Assembly: GCA_003388555.1 (NCBI GenBank)
Contig: QQVD01000006.1
Coordinates: forward strand, 124,001 to 188,000
DNA from: Acidobacteriota bacterium
GTDB lineage: Bacteria; Acidobacteriota; Thermoanaerobaculia; Multivoradales; Multivoraceae
Direction of reading: 5' to 3'
DNA: 64,000 bases
The notes below the pieces were generated by a model. The model was not told the origin of the DNA. It made no database searches and worked only from the letters and a program-made list of their open reading frames with translations. Positions 42,521-51,732 of the stretch are shown piece after piece (the first letter of the stretch is position 1; the number at the start of each line of letters is the position of its first letter). The position numbers were made by a program, and so were the translations under genes.

Positions 42521-43756
42521 ATGATCCCGAACCAGCGACGCCCTCGCGTCGGCATCACCCTCGCCCTCGCCCTCTTCGGCGTCCTCTTCGCGTTCTCGAG
42601 CAGCCCCGCGGCGGCGCAGGACACGTTGGAGGTCGAAGTCGTCGACCAGAAGGGCAAGAAGGTGGCCGAAGCCCAGATCGTGGCGACGCCGTCGGAAGGC
42701 GGTGAGCCGGTGACAGGAACCGCGAACAAGAAGGGCAAGTACACCGCGGCCCTGGCTCCCGGGGCCTGGGACCTGGTCGTCACCGCTCCCGGCTTCGGCG
42801 CCACCAAGGCTGCGGTGCAGATCGAGGCGGGCATGACCTACAGCGGCACCATCACCATGGTCGACGCCGAGACGGCGCGCCTGCAGGAGGCTCGTGACGC
42901 CTTCAACGCCGGCGTCGCCAGGATCCAGGAGAACGACGACGAAGGCGCTCTCGAACAGTTCGAAAAGGCCGCGTCGATCGACGACTCGTTGTCGGAGGCC
43001 CATCGTCTGATCGCCCTGATCACCTCGCAGTCGGGAGACATCGACCGCGCCGAAGCGGCCCTCGAGCGCTACTTCGAGCTGCAGCCTGACGGGATGCAGC
43101 AGATCGCTCCTGCCGCCTACGAGGTCTACCGGGCGCGCGGCGACGCCGAGCGGCTGCCGGCAGCTCGCCAGGCGGTACGCGACATCGGCGCCGCCCGCGA
43201 CCTCGCCAGCAAGGTGTTCAACGAGGGCGTGGCGAAGAACCGCGAGGACGACAAGCAGGGGGCGATCGCACTGTTCGAGGAGGCCGCGGCCCTCGATCCG
43301 ACCCTGGCGGCCGCCTTCCGCAGCATCGCGGCCCTGCACTTCAACGACCAGGAGTACGAGCAGGCGCTGGCGGCGCTCGACAGCCTGCTGGGACTCGACC
43401 CCGAGCACAAGGAGGGCCTGCGCATGGCCTTCTTCAGCCACTACGAGCTCGGCGACCCCGAGAAAGCAACCGAGTACGGCCGGCGCTGGGTGGCGCAGGC
43501 TCCCGGCGCCACCAACGAGGTCGTCGACACGGCGAAGCGGACCTTCGAGGGCAACAACCCCGAGGACGCGAGAAAGCTGCTCGAAGTGGCGCTGGCCTTC
43601 GACCCCGACCACGCCGTCGGCCACTACACCCTGGGCCGGGTCTACGCGGGCCTCGGCGACATCCCCGCGGCCAAGAAGCACCTCAACCGATTCCTCGAGC
43701 TGTCGCCGAACCACCCCGAGGCGGGCGACGCCCGGAGCATGCTGGAAGGCCTCTGA
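42521..43756 (+). CDS. Exported TPR protein with N-terminal carboxypeptidase-regulatory-like domain
   Basis: A 411-residue protein. The signal peptide ends near AAAQDT (residue 35). Residues about 36-115 resemble a carboxypeptidase regulatory-like (CarboxypepD_reg) beta module (LEVEVVDQKGKKVAEAQIV ... PGAWDLVVTAPGF). The rest is a series of TPR repeats with the usual 34-residue period (ALEQFEKAASIDD, AIALFEEAAALDP, ARKLLEVALAFDP, AKKHLNRFLELSP). It is probably a periplasmic scaffolding protein. ATG at 42521 is preceded by TAGGAG ten bases upstream. A stem-loop at 43797-43826 follows the stop. Confidence 0.85.
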   Translation: MIPNQRRPRVGITLALALFGVLFAFSSSPAAAQDTLEVEVVDQKGKKVAEAQIVATPSEGGEPVTGTANKKGKYTAALAPGAWDLVVTAPGFGATKAAVQIEAGMTYSGTITMVDAETARLQEARDAFNAGVARIQENDDEGALEQFEKAASIDDSLSEAHRLIALITSQSGDIDRAEAALERYFELQPDGMQQIAPAAYEVYRARGDAERLPAARQAVRDIGAARDLASKVFNEGVAKNREDDKQGAIALFEEAAALDPTLAAAFRSIAALHFNDQEYEQALAALDSLLGLDPEHKEGLRMAFFSHYELGDPEKATEYGRRWVAQAPGATNEVVDTAKRTFEGNNPEDARKLLEVALAFDPDHAVGHYTLGRVYAGLGDIPAAKKHLNRFLELSPNHPEAGDARSMLEGL

Positions 43757-43796
43757 GCCACTGAACCAATGAGCCTCTCCAAGAGAGCCCGCCAGC

Positions 43797-43826
43797 GGAC
43801 CCCGAGCCGACCCGGGCTCGGGGTCC
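43797..43826. terminator. Stem-loop between convergent genes
   Basis: GGACCCCGAGCC / GGCTCGGGGTCC, a perfect 12-bp stem with a 6-nt loop, in the 117-bp gap between the TPR gene and the homocysteine methyltransferase. It lacks a T-run, so it is called a terminator only by position; it could act on either strand. Confidence 0.45.
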
Positions 43827-43873
43827 GGACGGCGCGCCTTCGGGTCGCCGGCTGACGGCTCGCGGCGGGCCTC

Positions 43874-44905
43874 CTACCCGGGTCCCTCCACCCCCTCCAC
43901 GCCGTCGCGGAGCCGCAGCCGCTCCACCTGTCGCGCCGTCGCCGCGATCTCCGTCTCTCCGATGCGGCAGCAGCCGCCCAGCCAGCGGGCGCCTGCGTCC
44001 CACCAGCGCTCGACGTCCGCCTCCCAAGCGTCCGTCGGCGCCACGGTCGCGGCCGCCGGCTCGCCCACCAGGCCTGCCTCGCGCCCACGCCAAGCGCCGT
44101 GCTCCCACACCTCGCCCGAGTTCGGGTAGGCGACTAGCGGCAGCGTGGTGAGACCGCGCAGCCTGTCGAGGGCCGGCGCGACGACCCCGGGCGCGACGCA
44201 GTTGACGCCCACCGCCACCAGCTGCGGGCAGCCCAGCACCGACTCCAGCCAGGAGGCCTCGAGAGGTGTGCCATCGGCGAGCGAGCTCTCGTCGCGCAGG
44301 CTGAAGCTCATCCACGCGCCGGGGGCGCCCTCGACCGAGCTGCCTCGCGCCGCCAGATCGTGCACCAGCTCGGCGAAGACCTGCGCCTCCACGGCCGAAG
44401 GGATGGTCTCGAGAGCCACGAGATCGGGTTGCGAGCCGGTCAGCAGCTCGAGCCGACGGCGGTGGAAGCGACGTAGACCGCGGGAGTCGATCGAGTAGTC
44501 GCCGCGATACTCCGAGCCGTCGGCGAGCGCGGCTCCGTAGGGCCCGACACTGGCCGCGACGAGCACCGGCCGCGACACCCCCGAGAGCGCCCGACGCCCC
44601 GCGTCGACCGACTCCGCCAGCAGTCGCTCAGCGCTCACCGGGCTGGCGCCGTGGGCGATCAGCCCTTCGACCGTCGCCTGGTAGGTGGCGGTGGCGACGC
44701 ACTCCGCGCCGGCACGGACGAAGGCCCGCTGCGCCTCTGCGATCCGCTCGGGGGCGTCGATCAGGGCGCGAGCCGACCACAGCGGTCCCCGGGTGTCGTA
44801 GCCGGAGCGCTCGAGCCAGGTCGCCAGTCCCCCATCGAGCACCAGACTCTGCGGAGCCCCGGCGCGGCGAGCGCCGGCAGCACCATCGCCGGACGGCTCG
44901 ATCAC
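43874..44905 (-). CDS. mmuM: Homocysteine S-methyltransferase
   Basis: A 343-residue zinc enzyme that makes methionine from homocysteine, using S-methylmethionine or SAM as donor. The three zinc cysteines are visible: GVNCVAPG and the GGCC pair. LVLDGGLATWLERSG is the typical start of the barrel, and VASVGPYGAALADGSEYRGDY a characteristic family motif. Start is GTG at 44905, overlapping the upstream stop as GTGA, so the pair is co-translated. Length is like E. coli MmuM (310). Confidence 0.88.
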   Translation of the reverse strand: MIEPSGDGAAGARRAGAPQSLVLDGGLATWLERSGYDTRGPLWSARALIDAPERIAEAQRAFVRAGAECVATATYQATVEGLIAHGASPVSAERLLAESVDAGRRALSGVSRPVLVAASVGPYGAALADGSEYRGDYSIDSRGLRRFHRRRLELLTGSQPDLVALETIPSAVEAQVFAELVHDLAARGSSVEGAPGAWMSFSLRDESSLADGTPLEASWLESVLGCPQLVAVGVNCVAPGVVAPALDRLRGLTTLPLVAYPNSGEVWEHGAWRGREAGLVGEPAAATVAPTDAWEADVERWWDAGARWLGGCCRIGETEIAATARQVERLRLRDGVEGVEGPG

Positions 44906-45699
44906 TGGACCCACAGCTCGAACTCCGGTGTCTCGACACAGGGCTGGCGACGCGACAGGCGCAACGGCCCGATCGAGCAGCGCTCGGGCCACGCCCGCAG
45001 GCGGACGAACGCTCCTCCCGGTCGGCCCTCCGGTACCGGCGGCTCTTCCGCGGAGCCTGCCGCGGAGCCCGCCGCCAGACGCTCGAGCAGCCACTGCGTG
45101 GCCTCGCCGCGCGCCGCGAGCCGGAGGTGGATGGCGTCAGCGGAGACCCAGCGCTCGGGCCACTGCGAGAGCTGGCAGCTCCGCCTCCCGGCGAGGTCCA
45201 GCAGCGCCTCGTCGAGCTGCGACAGGCGCTCGATGAGGACCTCGCGCGGCATCGCCCGGCCGGGGAAGAAGAGCCGCCGCAGCAGCCCGAAGCGCACTCC
45301 GTCGAGTCTCTGCACGCTCGCCACCGGCGGCCGGATCAGCATCGTGGGAGGCTCGCCGGCCGACGCGATCAACCGCTCCAGCGCCTCCACGACCGCCTGC
45401 ACCGACGCACCGTAGAGCACGTCGAGCCCCAGGTCCATCACCAGCAGCCGGTCGAGCGCCCACGGCAGCGCCGGGGCGGCCTCGTCGGCCCCGGGCGAGG
45501 GCGCGGACGGCGGCAGAGCCCGCACCAGGAAGCGGCTGCGACAGGTGAGAGCACGCCCGTGTCCCGCGCGCACGGCGAGACGCGCGACCGGCGCGCGGCG
45601 CACGAGGTGCGGCAGCAGCAGGGTCAGATTGCTCGCCCCCACCAGCATCCACGCCGGCCCCGGGGTCGGGACTCCAGGATCTGATGTCCAGACACTCAC
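44902..45699 (-). CDS. Protein of unknown function, SGNH-like N-terminus
   Basis: A 265-residue protein co-translated with mmuM (GTGA overlap). The N-terminus VGASNLTLLLPHLVRRAP resembles the block I region of SGNH hydrolases, and LLVMDLGLDVLYGAS a later core strand, but the Ser position (GASN) and a C-terminal Asp-His pair are not convincingly conserved. No signal peptide. I do not recognise a definite family. GTG at 45699 is the start; no ribosome-binding site is clear. Co-transcription with mmuM suggests a link to methionine metabolism, unproven. Confidence 0.5.
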   Translation of the reverse strand: MSVWTSDPGVPTPGPAWMLVGASNLTLLLPHLVRRAPVARLAVRAGHGRALTCRSRFLVRALPPSAPSPGADEAAPALPWALDRLLVMDLGLDVLYGASVQAVVEALERLIASAGEPPTMLIRPPVASVQRLDGVRFGLLRRLFFPGRAMPREVLIERLSQLDEALLDLAGRRSCQLSQWPERWVSADAIHLRLAARGEATQWLLERLAAGSAAGSAEEPPVPEGRPGGAFVRLRAWPERCSIGPLRLSRRQPCVETPEFELWVQ

Positions 45700-45742
45700 T
45701 TCAATGGCTTCGGTGTTTCCACTAAGATCTTACGCCCGGCGG

Positions 45743-45772
45743 TTGACAAGCGCCGCCCCCCTTCCCTACCAT
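45743..45772 (+). promoter_or_regulatory. groESL promoter
   Basis: TTGACA at 45743-45748 and TACCAT at 45767-45772, with 18 nt between. The -10 end abuts the CIRCE operator, as expected for HrcA-controlled promoters. Transcription would start near 45779, inside the operator. Confidence 0.65.
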
Positions 45773-45798
45773 TAGCACTCGTCAGCGGCGGCTGCTAA
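45772..45798 (+). promoter_or_regulatory. CIRCE operator (HrcA site), second arm imperfect
   Basis: TTAGCACTC, 9 nt, then GGCTGCTAA. The consensus is TTAGCACTC-N9-GAGTGCTAA: the first arm is exact, the second has 7 of 9. CIRCE is bound by HrcA, which represses groE until heat stress. hrcA itself is not in the window. Confidence 0.8.
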
Positions 45799-45970
45799 CG
45801 ACGTCCGGTGCGCCAGCCCGTCCGGCGGGTCAGATCGCGAGTCCGCTGCCGCTCGAACCCCGACAATCCACCCCGCTCCGGGACGCTGCCGTTCGCGTCG
45901 ACACCGTGTCGCCGCGCGGACCGATCACGGGCGGGCCGACCTACAGAAACGAACCGAAGGAGGTTTGCAC

Positions 45971-47985
<2,015 letters not shown>

Positions 47986-47999
47986 GCCGCGCGTCCACC

Positions 48000-48021
48000 A
48001 GCGGGCTCCGACGAGCCCGCT
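48000..48021 (+). other. Stem-loop downstream of groEL
   Basis: AGCGGGCTC / GAGCCCGCT, perfect 9-bp stem with a CGAC loop, 14 nt after the groEL stop. No T-run follows, so it may be the first part of the transcript's 3' stabilising structure. Confidence 0.6.
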
Positions 48022-48037
48022 GAGGACCGCCTCGCAG

Positions 48038-48087
48038 GGGACGGCCTCGGAGCTCTCGCGAGCATCCGAGCCGTCCCTTTCTTCTTT
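48038..48087 (+). terminator. Rho-independent terminator of groESL
   Basis: GGGACGGC(C)TCGG pairs with CCGAGCCGTCCC with a single bulge, and the second arm runs directly into TTTCTTCTTT. It lies 52 nt after the groEL stop. Confidence 0.75.
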
Positions 48088-48173
48088 CCGGCGCACTTCC
48101 GAAGCGAGGCGCTCTTGCCAGGCGCCCTCTCCCGGAACCCGACACGGACGCTGACCGTCCGCAGAGCTTCAGC

Positions 48174-49817
48174 TCACCGGGACTCAGCCGTCGGCGGGTC
48201 GGCGCGTCGACCGTCGAGCGCGGCACGCGCCGCCGCCGCGAGGGTGCGGCGCGAAACCGGCTTCTGCAGGAAGCGCGTGCCCGGGCCTTCGTCCTCCCGC
48301 AGGTGCACCCCGGGCACGTAGCCCGACGTGAACACCACCGGCAGGCCGGGTCGCCTGCGTCGTGCCCGCGCCGCCAGCGTGCGCCCGTCCATCTCGGGCA
48401 TCACCACGTCGGAGATGAGCAGGTCGACGCGGACGTCCCCGGCATCCAGCATCTCGAGGGCCTGAATTGGATCCGGCGCCGCGATCACACGGTAGCCGAG
48501 GTCGCCGAGAATGCGCTCCACGAGCCGTCGCAGCGGCTCCTCGTCGTCGACCAGCAGGATGGTCTCGTCGCCCCGCGCGGTCGCCATGCCCTGTGCCGGT
48601 TCGCCCTCGGCCGAGGCGCCAGGAGCGGCGCCGGTTTCCAGCTCGAGCGGCAGCAGGATCTCGAACCTGGTTCCCTCCCCCGGCCGCGAGGCGACCTCCA
48701 CCGTGCCTCCCGCCTGGCGGACGATGCCGTACACCGTCGCCAGGCCCATGCCGGTGCCGTGGCCGGGCGCCTTCGAGGTGACGAAGGGCTCGAAGATACG
48801 GGGCAGCAGATCCTCGGCGATGCCGCTGCCGTCGTCGCTGGCGACCAGGCGCACGGCCTCCGCAGTCCGGCTCCCATCGCCGCGTTCCAGCGCACCGGGG
48901 CGAGCCCGTCGGAACTCGACCCGGAAGGTGCCGCCTCGCGGCATGGCGTCGCGCGAGTTGACGGCCAGGTTCAGCAGCACCTGCTCGAGCTGCGAGCGAT
49001 CGATGCTCACCGGCGCCACCGCGCCGTCGACCCGGAGGTCCAGCTCGACTCCGTCTCCGAGCGCCTGACGCAGCAGCGATGCGCTGCCGCGCAGCGCCGC
49101 GGCGAGGTCGATCGCCGGCGGACGCTCCACCGTCTTCTTGCGGGCCACCGCGAGCAGCTGACCGGTGAGGCGCTGCGCCCGCTGCCCGGCCTCGCGGATC
49201 TCGGCCAGCAGCTCCCCCAGCTCGTCGCGGTCCGCCGTGGCGGCGAGCTCGACGTTGCCGAGGATGATCCCGAGCACGTTGTTGAAGTCGTGCGCCACGC
49301 CTCCGGCGAGCTGGCCGATCGCCTCGAGCTTCTCCGACCGGCGCACTCGCTCGTCGGCTTCGCGCAGTGCCGACTCGTACTCCGACCGCGCCAGCGCGTA
49401 GCGCACCGCGCGGGCCAGGAGATCGGAGGTCAGCGAGTCCTTGGGCAGGTAGTCCGTGGCGCCTTCCCGGATCGCCGAGCGCGCCAGCTCGAGCTCGCCG
49501 TGGCCGGAGAGCACGACGACCGGGCGGTCACCGCGTGCTCCGGCAAACCAGCCGCGCAAGGTGTCGAGACCGCGGCTGTCCGGCAGGTTGAGATCGAGGA
49601 GCACCAGCTCCACGGCCTGCTCGTCGGCGACCCGCAGCGCCTCGGCCAGGCTCCGGCAGACGCGCCACGCGATGTCGTCGAGACCTCGCCGGGCGAGGAT
49701 CTCGACGCGGCGGGCGTCGGCTGGGTTGTCCTCCACGAGCAGCGCCCGCACGGGGCCCGCGACCCGGTCATCGGAAACGGGCCGGGCGGCAGTTGGCGTG
49801 GCCTGGGGCGGCGACAT
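48174..49817 (-). CDS. Hybrid histidine kinase, REC-HisKA-HATPase-REC
   Basis: A 547-residue cytosolic kinase without membrane segments. An N-terminal receiver has phospho-acceptor Asp75 (LVLLDLNLPD). The dimerisation helix carries His176 (GGVAHDFNNVLG), a ZraS/CckA-like HisKA. The ATPase domain has the N box LNLAVNSRDAM and G boxes DDGSGI and GHGTGMGL. A second receiver at the C-terminus carries DLLISDVVMPEMDG. This kinase thus reads input from another kinase through REC1. ATG at 49817 is the start. It is divergent from a single-domain receiver protein. A promoter is suggested at 50000-50029. Confidence 0.9.
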   Translation of the reverse strand: MSPPQATPTAARPVSDDRVAGPVRALLVEDNPADARRVEILARRGLDDIAWRVCRSLAEALRVADEQAVELVLLDLNLPDSRGLDTLRGWFAGARGDRPVVVLSGHGELELARSAIREGATDYLPKDSLTSDLLARAVRYALARSEYESALREADERVRRSEKLEAIGQLAGGVAHDFNNVLGIILGNVELAATADRDELGELLAEIREAGQRAQRLTGQLLAVARKKTVERPPAIDLAAALRGSASLLRQALGDGVELDLRVDGAVAPVSIDRSQLEQVLLNLAVNSRDAMPRGGTFRVEFRRARPGALERGDGSRTAEAVRLVASDDGSGIAEDLLPRIFEPFVTSKAPGHGTGMGLATVYGIVRQAGGTVEVASRPGEGTRFEILLPLELETGAAPGASAEGEPAQGMATARGDETILLVDDEEPLRRLVERILGDLGYRVIAAPDPIQALEMLDAGDVRVDLLISDVVMPEMDGRTLAARARRRRPGLPVVFTSGYVPGVHLREDEGPGTRFLQKPVSRRTLAAAARAALDGRRADPPTAESR

Positions 49818-50209
49818 GGGAATCGGGTCCGATCTGCTTTGCGAGTTGAGCCGGTGAGGCTGTGGGAACGAAGGGAACTCGAGACGGGCGAACCGGGAAC
49901 CGGTACAGTGCTTCGGGGCTCGCGACGGTCGTCGGGGCGGCGAGCCGTTGCCGAGCTGCGGTCTGTGGAGCGACAGAGACTCTTTTTGCTCCGTAATCTA
50001 GTATAACTAGATGACGCCGTCAGTGTAAACCCGACATGCCTGGGGGAGCACGGCGACGGGCAGGATGGCAGGATGGTCGCGCGGAGCGGCGGAGGTGGCG
50101 CCACCTTCCGCCTCCATCTGCCCCGCTCCGGTCCACCCACCGGGTCCCGTCTTCCGCCACCGGCGCCGAGGCCGTGGGAGCGAACGGCCGAGAGAAGGAG
50201 CATCCCACG
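49818..50209. other. 392-bp divergent regulatory region of kinase and receiver
   Basis: No gene is seen. An AT-rich patch around 49981-50030 contains a leftward promoter-like pair and an inverted repeat. The remainder is GC-rich and featureless. Confidence 0.55.
49996..50029 (-). promoter_or_regulatory. Leftward promoter with overlapping inverted repeat
   Basis: Read leftward: TTTACA (50029-50024), 18 nt, TATACT (50005-50000). It is among the best sigma-70-like pairs in the window. The -10 box lies within ATCTAGT-ATA-ACTAGAT (49996-50012), a perfect inverted repeat with 7-bp arms, which could be an operator. The kinase ATG is about 180 nt further on. Confidence 0.5.
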
Positions 50210-50692
50210 ATGAGCGAGAAGAGCGTCTCGTCCCTGCTGATCGTCGACGACAGCGCCAGCGACGTCTTCCTGGCCGACTACTTCCTGCGTCAGACCAACC
50301 GCTTCCGCTACATCTTCAGCGTCAACGACGGTCGCGAGGCCCTGAGGCTCTTCGCCGAGTACCAGCGGCGCCGGTCGGACGACCCCAACCGCTTTCCTCC
50401 GATCGTCATCCTGCTCGACATCAACATGCCGGTCGTCGGTGGATTCGAGTTCCTCGACGCGCTGCAGGAGCTCATCCCCGAAGGCGAGGCGCCTCCCAAC
50501 GTCGTCATGCTGACCTCCTCCGACGACGCCGGCGACCGGGCGCGCGCCTTCGCCTCACCCCTGGTGCGCGACTTCATCGTCAAGCCGCCGTCGATCGAAG
50601 ACGGCCGCCGCATCGCGGACGAGTTCGGCGACGTCGAGGATCGGTGGGAGTCTCCACCGGGCTCGTCGCGATCTCGCGACGAGGCGCCCTGA
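50210..50692 (+). CDS. Single-domain response regulator (Rcp1-like)
   Basis: A 160-residue receiver without an output domain. The acidic pair is in LLIVDDSASDVF, the phospho-acceptor is Asp70 (ILLDINMPVVGG), and the conserved Thr and Lys are in MLTSSDD and DFIVKPP. The ATG at 50210 has GAAGGAG nine bases upstream. The size and the long loop before the Asp are like Rcp1-type regulators that relay to other proteins. It lies opposite the hybrid kinase and is its likely partner. Confidence 0.9.
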   Translation: MSEKSVSSLLIVDDSASDVFLADYFLRQTNRFRYIFSVNDGREALRLFAEYQRRRSDDPNRFPPIVILLDINMPVVGGFEFLDALQELIPEGEAPPNVVMLTSSDDAGDRARAFASPLVRDFIVKPPSIEDGRRIADEFGDVEDRWESPPGSSRSRDEAP

Positions 50693-50738
50693 CTGTCCGG
50701 GCGGCGCGCTTCGGTACCGCCTCTGTCCTGAGGTCGGC

Positions 50739-51236
50739 TCAGCGCGAACCGGCGCGATCCAGCACCTCGATGAACTGGCTCGGGCTCAGCAACCGGGGCC
50801 GTCCGTCGACGACCTCCATCCTGTCGACCCTCGAGACCACCTTGCTTTCGGCCGAGTGCACGAAGAGAGCCGGGAAGCCGCGCACGCCGTAGCGCCGGCT
50901 CACCTGCGCGTCGCCGCCGCCCTTCTCGGGGTTGATGCGCACCGCGAGCACCTCGTCACGCAGATAGCTCTGCACCTCCTCGGAGGCCAGCAGGTCGCGC
51001 TCGAACTGTCGGCAGTAGCCGCACCAGTCGGTGTAGAAGTAGACCAGGATCGGCTTCGGATTGGCATCGAAGCGCTGGGTCGCCTCGAGCATCCCCGAGG
51101 CTCCCTCGAGCCAGGTCGAGAAGTCGACGCCGTTGCGGTTCTCGGTCGGGGCGGCCGGCAGCGCCAGCAGCAGCCCCAGGAGGACGAGGCAGCCGGCGGT
51201 CGTGGCGGTGCCGGCGGTACGCGTTGTGGAGTGCAT
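50739..51236 (-). CDS. Exported thioredoxin-like protein
   Basis: A 165-residue protein. A signal sequence (about residues 14-32) directs it to the periplasm. The thioredoxin fold carries the redox pair Cys72-Gly-Tyr-Cys75 (TDWCGYCRQFERDLL) and the cis-proline of GVRGFPALFV. It resembles thioredoxin-like DsbD-gamma or thioredoxin_7 proteins that reduce or oxidise exported disulfides. Start is ATG at 51236. It is a single leftward gene convergent with the receiver gene. Confidence 0.85.
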   Translation of the reverse strand: MHSTTRTAGTATTAGCLVLLGLLLALPAAPTENRNGVDFSTWLEGASGMLEATQRFDANPKPILVYFYTDWCGYCRQFERDLLASEEVQSYLRDEVLAVRINPEKGGGDAQVSRRYGVRGFPALFVHSAESKVVSRVDRMEVVDGRPRLLSPSQFIEVLDRAGSR

Positions 51237-51732
51237 CGATGGAGTCCCGATGAGTGGTCTCAGGCCAGAGGGGGGTCGGGTCGCTGCCGGCGGTAGGTGT
51301 CAGGCGCTGTGGTGGTGGTGGTGGTGGGCGGGGGAGCCGGCCGGGGCAACGACCGCTCCGGCAGAGCGCCGCCGCAGTCCGCTGCCTGCCGGATCCTGCC
51401 AAACGGCGGCCCGCGGGCCAAGATTCCGCGGATCCAACGGTCCGCCGGAGCGCCACACCTCGATCGGGCGACGAGACCTCAGGCCCGCACAGGCGCGCCG
51501 CGATCCCAGCTGCCGATCGGGCTCTGGCCATCCCGGCCCGGGGCCCCTCGACCTGGGCCAGGCCCCGCGCACGCGACTCGAAACGTCGGCGCCTGGCAGC
51601 GCGATCGCGCCGCGGGATCCCGGGTCACCTGCGCCGACTTCGGATATCCTGACCGCTTGTCGCGGCGCACCCAGGCAGCACCGCGGTACAGGCCAGCGGG
51701 CCAGCCAGAGACCACCACAGAGGTTCGCGACC
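51237..51732. other. 496-bp intergenic region upstream of hflX
   Basis: The hflX frame is open through much of this stretch, but the protein it would encode has no conserved-looking sequence and no suitable start near the gene. A (GTG)5 run lies at 51309-51325. A TATCCT box at 51645-51650 could be a -10 site for hflX; its -35 is weak. Confidence 0.45.
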
